This document shows positions 38,659 to 49,100 of a stretch of DNA of 64,000 nt, one piece after another. Location of the stretch: contig JAOAPY010000011.1 in NCBI GenBank assembly GCA_025463135.1, positions 1 through 64,000 on the forward strand, read 5' to 3'. Position 1 is the first letter of the stretch, and the number at the start of each line of letters is the position of its first letter. Position numbers and translations under genes: made by a program. This DNA comes from Acidobacteriota bacterium (GTDB lineage Bacteria > Acidobacteriota > Blastocatellia > Pyrinomonadales > Pyrinomonadaceae). The notes under the pieces were generated by a model that worked only from the letters and a program-made list of their open reading frames with translations, was not told the origin of the DNA and searched no databases.

Positions 38659-39657
38659 ATGACGGAGCTCGAAAACGAGAACTTGATAAGAAGGTTCCTG
38701 CTTGGAGAACTCTCGCACGGCGAGCGTGAACGCGTCGAAGAGCGCTTGTTCACAGACGAAGAGTTTCTGATCCAGGTTGATGCGATCGAAGACGAATTGA
38801 TGGACGAGTACAGGCAGGGAAGGTTGGGGGCACGGGAAAGCGATGGGTTTAAACAATACTTCCTGGTCACGCACGAGCGGCGAGAACGCTTTGAGTTCGC
38901 GCAGATTTTTCAACAGGCGTTGGCGGAATCTGAAACATCCCGCGCAAGAGCGTCGAGCGCGAGGCGCGCTAAAGGAGATACTTCCACCTTCTGGATTTTT
39001 CGTCGTCGGGCGCTAGCTATCAGTTTCGCGATTGGCTTGCTCCTTTTTGCCTCAGTAGCAATGCTGTTCTGGTATCGAATTTACCTCGGGCGTCGCTCGG
39101 AAGATCTGGCTTATTCGGCAAGGCCCTCCCCAAACGCCAATAAGGATCAGGAGGACCAAACGGGCAAAGACGGTCGGCGCTCGCCACCGAATAAAAATGA
39201 AAACCGCCCGGCGGACAAGGACAGAGTGACCAATGAGCTCCGAATACTTCAAAAGCCGAAGGCTGGTGGGCGTCAGTTATCACAATTGGCAATCGTCTTA
39301 GCTCCAGGAGCAGCGCGTGGTGAAGGCGAAGGTGTCAAACGGTTTTCGTTGCCGGGATACGCAAAGAGCATTCGGCTCGAATTGATTCTCGAGAACGAGG
39401 ATGAACAAAAGGGAGCCACCTTCGAAGCTGATCTCCAGAGCGCGGACAGCAAATCACTTTTGAAGGCGGCTAGCCTGCGCGCATCATCGACTCGAAACGG
39501 CGGGCGTCTTGTCAGGTTCAACGTACCGAAAGAGCGTTTGCCTGCGGGTGATTACCAAGTCGTTCTGCGGGCTCTCGGTCCCGAGCCCGAGAATGAGATG
39601 ACCTCGAGGTACTATTTCCGAGTGCTGGACAGTCCTGAAAAACGACGATCGAACTGA
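38659..39657 (+). CDS. Single-pass membrane anti-sigma-like protein
   Basis: 332 residues. The cytoplasmic N-terminus (LIRRFLLGELSHGERERVEE, LMDEYRQGRLGARE) has the helical pattern of anti-sigma proteins but no zinc-binding His/Cys motif. One membrane segment (about 114-136: ALAISFAIGLLLFASVAMLF) leads to a charged, low-complexity linker and a beta-rich extracytoplasmic domain (about 205-325: SLPGYAKSIRLELILENED, RLPAGDYQVVLRALGP) that could sense envelope state. The gene lies between the sigma factor and the C11 protease. Confidence 0.7.
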   Translation: MTELENENLIRRFLLGELSHGERERVEERLFTDEEFLIQVDAIEDELMDEYRQGRLGARESDGFKQYFLVTHERRERFEFAQIFQQALAESETSRARASSARRAKGDTSTFWIFRRRALAISFAIGLLLFASVAMLFWYRIYLGRRSEDLAYSARPSPNANKDQEDQTGKDGRRSPPNKNENRPADKDRVTNELRILQKPKAGGRQLSQLAIVLAPGAARGEGEGVKRFSLPGYAKSIRLELILENEDEQKGATFEADLQSADSKSLLKAASLRASSTRNGGRLVRFNVPKERLPAGDYQVVLRALGPEPENEMTSRYYFRVLDSPEKRRSN

Positions 39658-39731
39658 CATGCTCTGAACGCAATAGGAGTCACCAATCGGTCGGCAACAA
39701 TCGCAGGCGAGCTGCAAGAAAGGCGGAAATC

Positions 39732-41213
39732 ATGGACGAAGAAAAGATTGACACGGCACCACCCACGAGTAATGACGAGCCGCAGATCAGCGAGGTCGTT
39801 AAGCCCTCTACACCTTGGACAGTCCTGACCTTTTTGGGCGGCGAGAATAATCTCTCAGACGAAATGGTCCTATCAATCAAGGCGATGAAGAACAGCGTGA
39901 TTGTCCCACCCAGGTCCGCTGGGAAGGTCAAGTTCCACTTTAATGCCTTGGTCCAATTCGAGGCTGAATATTCAGCACTGTTAGCTCCGGTCCGGTTCGA
40001 ACTCAAACCGGGAGACTATGACGGCTCCGCCCACGGCGATTATGTAAAGACGATGCCGGAGGATCGGGCTCCGTGCTTGAAGTTCTGTGACAGCTACGTC
40101 TGTGAGTTGGTGGACTTCCTTTACTGGGGAATTAAGAAGTATCCAGCGCAAAAATACTTCGTCATTTTTTCCGGGCACGGCAACGGCGTCCAAAGCAGTT
40201 TTCTACAGAAAGATACGGTGCCGCCGCAATCATTAACCATCAAGCAACTGCGGGAAGTGTTGGAACATCCGGACGTCAAAGATGCGCTCAAGTCGGTGGG
40301 AAAAGACCAAATAGATATCATCGGATTTGACAGCTGCCTGATGTCGATGGTTGAGGTCTGCTACGAACTGCGTCACGATGCCCAATTGCTTGTTGGTTCG
40401 GAGGGCAATGAGGCTAATCTGGGTTGGCCCTATAAAGCGATTTTCGAATACTTGCAGGTCGAGAGGAACCCCTCACTGGAAGACCTAGCGGTGACCACGG
40501 TGAATTCGATGGTCATGTACTACGCAGACTATTCAATCATCGCTAACAGCTCGGCAGATCTCGCCGTCTGCGATTTACGGGGCGATAAGATCGAGAAACT
40601 GACGAAGAACATCGATAATCTAGGGCGAGTAATGATGAAGCATCTCCCTAAGGATACTTCTGGGGATACGATTGAGAAGGACGGCTTCCTGCAAGCGTTG
40701 ATCTTTGCTCACTGGTATGCCCAAACGTACAGCAATGATCAGTATGCGGATCTGGCGGATTTCTGTGACGTGCTCAGTCGTCATTTGACGTCGCAGTTTT
40801 CAGATGTGGTCACAGCTTGCAAGCGGGTCCAGGAAGGAATCAAGAGTGAGGCAGTCACAGACTTTGTGATTCACTCATGCTATACGGGTCCCATGTACCA
40901 GTACTCAAACGGTGTCTCGATCTATTTTCCCTGGAGTGAAATATATCCGCCGTATCATGACTCCAGGCCACAGTTGGATTTTCTAAAGGATACTTGTTGG
41001 CTGGATTTTCTCCGAGCCTACGTCAAGAAAACTCAACGGCCTAAGAAACCCGGTGGTCATGACATTGGAGACAAGATGAACAAATTTAGAGACAGAGACA
41101 GCTTCCCGCGCTCTCGGGGCACCGACGACCCGTCGCTGCGGGGAAAGAATCCGGCACACGAATGGGATGCCCCGGATTGTCTCTGGGGGTATTTCGAAAC
41201 TCTGCTCAAATGA
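39732..41213 (+). CDS. Clostripain-like cysteine protease (peptidase C11)
   Basis: 493 residues. The caspase-superfamily dyad is visible: His in KYFVIFSGHGNGVQSSF (near 147) and Cys in DIIGFDSCLMSMVEVCYEL (near 201). The length fits full C11 proteins, which are usually Arg-specific and self-processing. No signal peptide is present, so the protein is probably cytoplasmic. The gene ends with ATGA, where the next start codon overlaps its stop, so it is translationally coupled to the TPR-CHAT protein. Two caspase-like proteases in one operon with a sigma/anti-sigma pair point to a regulated proteolytic or cell-death pathway, as inference. Confidence 0.85.
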   Translation: MDEEKIDTAPPTSNDEPQISEVVKPSTPWTVLTFLGGENNLSDEMVLSIKAMKNSVIVPPRSAGKVKFHFNALVQFEAEYSALLAPVRFELKPGDYDGSAHGDYVKTMPEDRAPCLKFCDSYVCELVDFLYWGIKKYPAQKYFVIFSGHGNGVQSSFLQKDTVPPQSLTIKQLREVLEHPDVKDALKSVGKDQIDIIGFDSCLMSMVEVCYELRHDAQLLVGSEGNEANLGWPYKAIFEYLQVERNPSLEDLAVTTVNSMVMYYADYSIIANSSADLAVCDLRGDKIEKLTKNIDNLGRVMMKHLPKDTSGDTIEKDGFLQALIFAHWYAQTYSNDQYADLADFCDVLSRHLTSQFSDVVTACKRVQEGIKSEAVTDFVIHSCYTGPMYQYSNGVSIYFPWSEIYPPYHDSRPQLDFLKDTCWLDFLRAYVKKTQRPKKPGGHDIGDKMNKFRDRDSFPRSRGTDDPSLRGKNPAHEWDAPDCLWGYFETLLK

Positions 41214-44200
41214 TTTTTTCGCTGACTGAGAGAGGGGGAGACTGTGGATGGCTGGTCCGGCTGTTGGTAACGGGGGGCTGCCTGGCCACTCAAGTATTCC
41301 TCTGCGCCTCGCCTTCAAAGGGGAGCCAGGAAAAGGTTGGCCAGACTCTGACCCCAGGTATTCGAATTACTGAACTCAGTGCTCGGTTGCAACTAGCGGG
41401 AGGCGGGAAGCAGAATCCCACCTCCGAAACTGCCCAGCAAGAAATGGATGCTGCCGGCGCTCTCTGCCAATCGGCCACCGCCGAAGACCTGCGAAAGGCG
41501 TTCAAGAAATACGAAGTCGTCCGCGTAATCTGGGAAACCGCTCGTGACAAGCGTCATCTCGCTTTGACGCTTTTAAGAATGGGCCAAGTTCTTAGCTCTC
41601 TTCATAACGACGCCCAGGCCGCAGTCTTTCTAACTGACGCACGCCAAATCGGGCACGAAATTGGCGACAGCAATATCGAAGCTGAAGCCCAGTTGACAAA
41701 CGCGATGCTGCTATTGAGGCATGGCGACCTGCAAGGATCCCTGAGCCAGGTCGAGGCCGTTTATACGATTACCGTCAGGAATGAGAATCATGCCCTCCAG
41801 TCCATTGCAACGGCCTCGTTAGCGGAAATATATTACGACCTTGGAGACTTGGCACGAGGGTCTGATAGAGCGCTCGAGTCCCTCAAGGTCTCAAAACAGG
41901 CCAACATCCCGAAAGGCATAGCTCGCGGACTCTACTGGATTGGCTGCATTAATGTGGCAAAGCGAGACTATGACAACGCGGTAAGGCTATTTGAAGAGTC
42001 GCTCGCTGTCGCTCGCGCCGCTCATGACCGCCCGATAATCGTCGATACGTTGACTCAGATCGGGGGACTCTATTCAATGGTTGGTCAGAAGCAGCGAGCG
42101 TTGGAGACCTTCGTAGCACTCGAGCCGCAGGCTGAACTGCTGGCGGATCCAGAGAAACTGGCGCGGTTGTATAGCGGGCTTGATTCTGTCAATCAAGAGT
42201 TGGGAAATACTGAACTGTCACTTCGCTACTGCCAGAAAACGATAGAGATGTATCACGCGGCAAACTATGCGGTCGGTGAGGCGCAAATATATGTGCGTCT
42301 GGGTGGAATCCAAACTCGCCTGGGAAAATACGCCGAAGCCCTCAGCAATTACCAGCGGGCGCTCACTTTTTTTCTTCAAAACGGGATGACTAGGTACACC
42401 TACTACGTACTGAGTGATCTCGGTGAACTCTATGCCACCCAAGGCAATGACAGCCTCGCTGGCGAATATTATGCTCGGGCCCAGCAACTCATCAAGGCCG
42501 GCGAAGACCCGCGTGAATATTCTTACTTGTTGAATAGGGTGGGCCGTGTCAGCGAACGTACTAAAGGTGCTGAGGCGGCACTGGAGTATTACCGCCATGC
42601 ATTGACACTGAATCGAAGCACGAAGGATCGCTTTGGCGAGTCGCAAACGCTGCGACTAATCTCTGGAGCGGAGAAAAAGTTGAACGACTTTCAGGAGGCG
42701 GACACCGCGATCAAAGCGGCGATAGCGATCGACGAGAAACTGCGTGACGAAGTCGCCGTCTCTGATCTCCGCACCTCATACTTTTCCGAAGTTAGTGAGC
42801 ACTTTGATTTTTACATAGATTTGCTCATGCGTGAAAGCGGCGACAATGGAGCGAATAAGCTCAAAGCGCTCGAAATCAGTGAACGCAAGCGAGCCCGAAC
42901 GTTGCTTGATGAGGTGGCTCCGTTAGAATCAGTAGCTTCCGGAGCGACCAGTGCGGGCGCCGCCTTGGTCGACCGTGAGCGGCAATTGAAAACGCGAATA
43001 GAAGCGAAGCGCGATGAATACGCAAAATTGAAACAGGACCGGCAATCCGCAGCTCGGGCGGAAGGGGTAGCGGTGGAATTGTTAACACTGTCTCAGGAGT
43101 ATGATCAATTGCATTCAGTCATCCGGTCCCTCGGCGTTTCAAAATCATCGAGTGCTGCTCCCCCACCCCTGACGGCGAAGGAGATTCAAGCTGTCATTGA
43201 TGACCCGAGCACTCTCCTGCTTGAGTACTCGCTTGGCGAGGAGCGGACATTCCTGTGGGGGATCTCATCGAGTGAAATTAAGAGTTACGAGCTTCCGAAA
43301 AGATCCGTCATCGAACAAGAGGTATTGGAGCTAAATCGCACTATTAAGCTAATGACGCCAAGCCGAACGCTAAAGGACCAGGGAGCTCGATCACTGGGGG
43401 TGCAGGCTGCTGACGATTTTCGGGTGCGGGCGCAACGGCTAACGCAGATTTTGCTGGCGCCTGCGGTACACCAGATCGTAACCGCAAAGCGCCTTGTGAT
43501 AGTTGCCGATGGCGCGTTGCACTACGTGCCATTCACGGCTTTACCTCAACTTGAAGAAGCTGATACTGGTGGTACAACCAACCTTGATGCTCGTGGCGAG
43601 ATCAAAATCCGGCCACTCCTCGCGAATTACGAGATTACTTTGCTTCCTTCAGTCTCTTTTTTGGCGGCGGCTCGCCATCGCGCCGCAAATATGTCGGCAC
43701 CGTCGAAGACCATGGCGATTATCGCCAACCCCGTCTTTGAACAGGACGATGAGCGACTGCGACGCGCACGGTCTGATTCGATCGCTCAAACTCGAACTCC
43801 CGGGCGCGCGCCCCCATCCAGGAGCCATAGCATTGACGAGGCTGAGGTGCGGGGGACGACCACGGAGGTGAATAGTCGGCTAACGGCGGCAGTAATCTCA
43901 CAGGTCTTGCGGGATACTGACGTTGAGAGCCCGAATGGCATACTGCCTCGGCTGTTCTCAACACAGCGCGAAGCGCTGGAGATTCAATCTCTGGCTGGTG
44001 CTGAACGCTCCTTCGTCGCCTTAGATTTTGACGCGAATCGCAAAATCCTGACCAGCGAAACGCTCAAGGACTACCGCTACATTCATATTGCTACCCACGG
44101 CTTTTTCGACAGCACACATCCTGAACTGTCAGGAATTGTGCTCTCCTTGTATGATCAAGAAGGACGACCGCAAGATGGGTTCGTTGAAATCCGTGATATT

Positions 44201-44521
44201 TTCAATCTAGATCTCAATGCGGATATAGTAGTGCTTTCTGCGTGTCAGACCGGCCTCGGCAAACAGGTTAAGGGCGAGGGTCTCACCGGACTTGCGCAAG
44301 CGTTCATGGTCGCTGGCGCACGTCGCGTGGTGGCAAGTTTGTGGAAAGTTGACGACGACGCAACGGCCGAACTTATGACCGATTTTTATCGGCACTTGCT
44401 GAAGGAGAAGAGCACTCCGTCATCCGCACTGCGGGCTGCGCAATTAGAGATTTCAGCTACACGAAAATGGAGAGAGCCGTTTTACTGGGCGGGGTTCTTT
44501 ATCTCCGGCGAGTTCCGTTAG
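41210..44521 (+). CDS. TPR-CHAT caspase-like protease, membrane-anchored
   Basis: About 1103 residues from the ATG at 41210, which overlaps the C11 stop codon; an in-frame start at 41162 is less likely. A hydrophobic N-terminus (WLVRLLVTGGCLATQVFL) suggests a signal or anchor. TPR repeats cover about 80-560 (KRDYDNAVRLFEESLAVARA, GKYAEALSNYQRALTFFL), then a coiled segment and a C-terminal CHAT domain with His in YIHIATHGFFDS (near 962) and Cys in VVLSACQTGLGK (near 1010). CHAT proteases fused to TPRs include regulated effectors such as Csx29; here the neighbours are a C11 protease and sigma factors, not CRISPR genes. The TPR part would sense a partner. Confidence 0.85.
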   Translation: MIFSLTERGGDCGWLVRLLVTGGCLATQVFLCASPSKGSQEKVGQTLTPGIRITELSARLQLAGGGKQNPTSETAQQEMDAAGALCQSATAEDLRKAFKKYEVVRVIWETARDKRHLALTLLRMGQVLSSLHNDAQAAVFLTDARQIGHEIGDSNIEAEAQLTNAMLLLRHGDLQGSLSQVEAVYTITVRNENHALQSIATASLAEIYYDLGDLARGSDRALESLKVSKQANIPKGIARGLYWIGCINVAKRDYDNAVRLFEESLAVARAAHDRPIIVDTLTQIGGLYSMVGQKQRALETFVALEPQAELLADPEKLARLYSGLDSVNQELGNTELSLRYCQKTIEMYHAANYAVGEAQIYVRLGGIQTRLGKYAEALSNYQRALTFFLQNGMTRYTYYVLSDLGELYATQGNDSLAGEYYARAQQLIKAGEDPREYSYLLNRVGRVSERTKGAEAALEYYRHALTLNRSTKDRFGESQTLRLISGAEKKLNDFQEADTAIKAAIAIDEKLRDEVAVSDLRTSYFSEVSEHFDFYIDLLMRESGDNGANKLKALEISERKRARTLLDEVAPLESVASGATSAGAALVDRERQLKTRIEAKRDEYAKLKQDRQSAARAEGVAVELLTLSQEYDQLHSVIRSLGVSKSSSAAPPPLTAKEIQAVIDDPSTLLLEYSLGEERTFLWGISSSEIKSYELPKRSVIEQEVLELNRTIKLMTPSRTLKDQGARSLGVQAADDFRVRAQRLTQILLAPAVHQIVTAKRLVIVADGALHYVPFTALPQLEEADTGGTTNLDARGEIKIRPLLANYEITLLPSVSFLAAARHRAANMSAPSKTMAIIANPVFEQDDERLRRARSDSIAQTRTPGRAPPSRSHSIDEAEVRGTTTEVNSRLTAAVISQVLRDTDVESPNGILPRLFSTQREALEIQSLAGAERSFVALDFDANRKILTSETLKDYRYIHIATHGFFDSTHPELSGIVLSLYDQEGRPQDGFVEIRDIFNLDLNADIVVLSACQTGLGKQVKGEGLTGLAQAFMVAGARRVVASLWKVDDDATAELMTDFYRHLLKEKSTPSSALRAAQLEISATRKWREPFYWAGFFISGEFR

Positions 44522-46121
44522 CTAAGAGACAACCTTTTTCCGCAATTGCGTCCACCAACGTACCGCTTAAGACGCTGACTTCGTCTGAAGCGAATTCTGG
44601 CATTTATCAATTAGAAGCTGCGAGGCACGGAATATCAGCGTCCGCGCACGAGTGCTCAAGCGTAACGTTGAAATCCTTGGCACTTCAGATCAGCGTTCTG
44701 GGAGCGATTTGATTCCAGCCGCACCTCGCCACGCTCGACATCGCCGCTTCTGGTCAAAGAGCGGCGCTTGAGAATACCCTGGCAGCTTTCATTGATAGCA
44801 GTCTCCTGCCCTCATCGTGCCTAACTTCCGGCGGAGGAACGATCTACTGCGTAGATCGGTATGGGAAACCTATCCAGAGTATAGAACAGTAGAGAAACTT
44901 GGCGCATTGGATGACTGGGCAAAGGGCAAGTGAACCGTATGGATTTATTTTACCTGATCCCAAGTACACTCAAGGCATACCACAGCTGCTTTAAAGCAAT
45001 TGGAACGGAGGTAATGGAGGCCACTCGAATTCACGAGATATGCTTCAGTCCGTAGGGAATTTCGGGTATTATGCTTCAACTTCTTCAGGATTTATCCTTC
45101 ACTACTGATTCAAGAGTCCAATAATTCTGCTTCAATTTTTCACAATTTATGCTTCACCTTTCGCTACGCTTGGGGAAGGAAAAGAAACCACCATCGAAGC
45201 ACTAACTAAACCTACAGTGCCAATCCAGGCTGTTGCTCCGACGTGTAATTGCGAAAAGAGACCTGAGGAGCGTCGATGAAAGAACGACGAAGACTAAGTA
45301 ATTGGAGGTGGCCTCGTTGGGAGTCTTCATCACAGTTCTGGCACTCATCGGCTGGTTGTTAATGGCGTGCGGACCGCTCAGAGTTCATCTATGAAGAAGA
45401 AGCTGGTGTCAAGAGAAAAATAAAACACACTTCTACTGTGACGCCAGGGCGCCTGTGTGACCTGACTCAATTGTTTGCCGCGCCAGGAAGCAATTCCTTG
45501 CCGGCCTTTCACGGAATTATGCCGATATTTCAATTCTCACTTTTGTGGCAATTTCTCTTTGTGCGCTAGATCTTGCCGCAAGTGCAAAAAGGAAGCCAAG
45601 TCTTGCCGCAAGTTTCAATCGACATCTCTTTAGTCAGCGGATCACGGTGGAAGACGAGCTGCTTTGTCAGGAGAAATTGCTCCCCAGTACAACGACGTGC
45701 TCGAAGGCGGTCAGGAAATGCTCGGAGAGTCAAGAGGGAAAGTCGTTCTCAAACAAATCATTATTGCGAAAGGGTCGGCAGATGCGATAGTAAGTTTGGG
45801 TATTGCCACAAATGACATCAGTGAAGGTGGCACAATTGGGCCTGATTGAGAGCCCGGACTCTGGTGTCAAGATTCTTTTGTTCTTACGCTGCCTGAGGGC
45901 CCATGTAAAAACCCTCAAATTGACTCGATATCGCCACCCTAGCTCACCCATTGCAAGAAAAGCTCTAACGAGCTGGAGGAAATCTGACCGAAACTCGCCA
46001 TCCTCGACAAGCTACTCAGCGGGCTCTCAGCTACAGTTCGCCCCACAATCTCGTAACGCGTCCGGCCATGGATTCTCCGGCAACTCCCGCTGGAGCGCTG
46101 GTTGTAATCTTACCTCCACAC
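44522..46121. other. 1.6-kb gene-poor region
   Basis: Apart from the TTCA repeat cluster at 45039-45157 I find no gene here. There is a small perfect palindrome CGATCTAC-TGC-GTAGATCG at about 44843-44861. Short open frames at 45545-45849 have no ribosome-binding sites and no family resemblance. The region separates the CHAT operon from the convergent TPR gene and may be the scar of an insertion. Confidence 0.5.
45039..45157. repeat. Cluster of TATGCTTCA repeats with 23-bp spacing
   Basis: TATGCTTCA or a one-base variant occurs at 45039, 45070, 45093, 45126 and 45149. Two neighbouring pairs are spaced by exactly 23 bp (45070/45093 and 45126/45149), the same period as the array at 8-122, and both arrays have TTCA cores. 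This is the look of multiple transposase-binding sites at an element end (IS21-like or Tn7-like). No intact transposase gene lies beside it. Confidence 0.5.
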
Positions 46122-49100
46122 TTACTGTGCGCGTAGTTTTTGCTGCTTCCAGGTTGAACGTACATTTTGCAATGCTTTCAAAATACTATCGCGGTCATTC
46201 TGAACGAGAGCACCGAACAACCTTCCCAGCCAAGCATCAAATGGAGCGAGTTTCTTGTCCTTATGAATAAAGTGCTTCGAACCGTCGAAGACCCAGACCA
46301 CTTGGAAGTTCGCAGGTTGCCCAACAATGTAGTCAATCAGTGAATCGAGCTTCACCGGCACTTCCGCGCTCTTACCATCTCCTATAAGACTGGCAATCTC
46401 TATAGCGCGCAAGGCCGCCTTGGTGTCGTCATAAACGTCCTGCTTGGGCAAGAGAGTTTTTATCAACTGCTCGCATGCCGCGAAGCGACCGATAGTGAAT
46501 TGGCTTTCCGCAAAGTTTATCTCCGCCGAAAGATCATCCGGGTGCCTGGTCAGCCATTCTTTACTCAAGTTGAATGACGCCACGAAATCGAACAGCTTGT
46601 CATGGTATAAGCCACTCAAGGTTCCGAATGCCTCTTTGTCGTCGGCGTCGTGATTGAGAACCGCAATTAATATCTTCGAGGCTTGCAAGGGATCTTTAAG
46701 TTCGGCCAAGGCCTTCTGTAGTCGCACCCACTGCTCTGGGTACTTTTTGGGCGTCCCTACTTTGAGTGCTTCGTCATACACCAACTCAGCCTCTTTCAAA
46801 TACTTTCCGCGTTTGGGGGTATCGGCCTTTGCCAAATCCTGAAGTGCTCCGCCCAAGCCTAGTTCCACCCGCAACCATAGTTCCGGATAACGATCGAGGA
46901 GACCGAAATTGCGAGCCTCTTGAAAAGTCTTCACTGACTCCTTCAGATTGTTCAAACTCTCCGGTCCGCCTAGTGTACCCAAATCCTGAAGCACGCTGGC
47001 CAAGTTGCCTTTCGTCTCAACCCAATCACGTAGTCCCACTTCGGGCGTCGTGGTTCCGAGAACTTCCAGATAGAGCTTTTTCGACTCTTGAAGATAGGCA
47101 GACTTGCTCTGTGGTTTGTCTCGCACTGCGTAGGCAAGATCCTGCAACACCCCAGCCAGCCTAAATTTGAGCGATACCACGTAGGAAGGCACCGAATGAA
47201 GTAGGCTGAAACTCAGCGCTTCCTGGAGAGTTTTTTGCGCGTTTTCCAGCGGTTCAATACTATTAGGGAAACCTGATCGCCCCCGCTCTTTCAGGACAAG
47301 CGCTAAGTCGCTTTTTCCTCTGACCCAATCCTCAGGATAGTCCTCGCGTATCTCACGTTTGAGGGTCTCGCGGAAAACTAACTCAGCGCCGTTAAAGTGC
47401 CTAACGCTATTCGTCTGATCGAAGCGTCCCATGTCCAGGAGTAGATTACCTAACTCGTTACGTATCTGGACCCAGTCCTTGGGATAATCTTCAAACGCAA
47501 TTACGCTAAGTGAGGCGCGAAAGGCTGCTTCGGCTTCATTAAGAAAAGTCAGATTGTCGGAATTTTCAGTTCGCCAAAGTTCATGAAGTGCTCTGCCCAA
47601 ACCACCCTGCCACTGCGCCCAACCGGGTTGGAAATCTGCGGAAGTGAACCCCTTAATGATCTCGCGATAAGCTGCAGCCGATTCCTTCAGATATTGCGAG
47701 CCATCGGTTTCAGCGGTATCCCCTAAATCCAGTAGCACTCCGGCCAAGCCAGCTTGGATTTCTACCCAACTCATCGAGTAGTCTTCAAGTCTCGCTACGG
47801 CAAGAGCGTCTCGAAAAGTTTTTTCTGCATTCTTTAGATACTCAACGTTCTCTGTTGGACCAACGTGGGCCCTGTCCTGAAACATACTGGCAAGGCTAGC
47901 TTGCGTGAGCGCCCAGTCCACGGGGAACTGATCTTGCGGATAGACTCTGAGGGCTCCTCGATAGGCGAGTTCGGCTTGAGTGAAGTAATAGGCACTCTGT
48001 GGCCCGCCCAGTCGCCCCAAGTCCTGTAATACGCTACCCAAGCCAGTCTGGGTGCAACCGCAGGGTTTTGGAATTGCTTGCTGTTCGCTAAGTGTCACAG
48101 CCGCGCGAGCCATTGTTTCAGCTTCTTTCAAATAACGCTCGCGCTCTGGGACGATGAATTGGGCTAGATCCTGCAGTACGCTAGCCTGACTTGATTGGGT
48201 CCTCACGCGATCTTGCGGATACATTTCATCCGCACCAAGCGAGAGGGCATCTTTCAATGTGTTTTCTGCTTCCTTCAGATACTTCGGGCCATCTGGCCCA
48301 CCGCGACGACCCAAATCTTGTTGCACCGTTGCCAAGTCGCTCTTGGTCTGTGCCCACGCTCCAGGAGAATCTCGACGCGAGGTGAGCTTGAGCGCCTCCT
48401 CATAAGCCTTTTCGGCGTTCTTAAGGTGCTGGAAGCTTTCAGTACCGCCGACTCTTCCCAAGTCATGGAGCACGCTGGCCAAATCCGCCTGAGTGCAGCC
48501 ACAAGGATGGTTGTTCGGTCCTTCGTTGACTGCTAGCACATCGCGGTAAATGGCTTCCGCTTTCCTAAGATTGCTTGCAGCCTCCGGTCCACCCAGACGC
48601 CCCAAATCCTGCAGCACCCTCCCCAGCCTCGCCTGTGTCCAATTCCATTCCTGTGGCTCATTTTGCGGTGTGAGGAATCGCAATGCATCTTCGAATGCCT
48701 TTTCGGCTTCTTTGAGAAACTTAGTGCTTTCCCGTCCGCCGAGTCGCCCCAGGTTATGTAGTGCTACTCCCAGGTTCACTTCACTGCATCCACAAGTGCG
48801 GGGAAAGGGAAGCCGCGGTCTTGACTTAATGGCCTCTTTATAGGCAGCCTCCGCTTCTTTCAAGTGTTTGAAGCTATCCGGTCCACCAACCAGATACACC
48901 AGATCCTGCAGCGCATTGCCAAGATTGGTTTGAGTTAAGGCCCACTCTCGCGGTGAGTGCTCGGGGGTGTAGAGAGTTAAGATCTGCCGATACTCTGCAA
49001 TTGCCTCAGTCAAGAGTCGGCTCTTTTCCGCACCTTGGCTGCTTCCAGCCAACGAGGCCTTTGAATTGGCCATAAGAAACTTCGCGGTCGCAAGCTCTGC

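Noticed and set aside
38562-38913. Minus-strand ORFs opposite the anti-sigma gene
   Set aside because: No start signals and low-complexity Ser-rich text typical of antisense frames.
45545-45849. Small ORFs in the gene-poor region
   Set aside because: No ribosome-binding site, mutually overlapping frames and no family resemblance.
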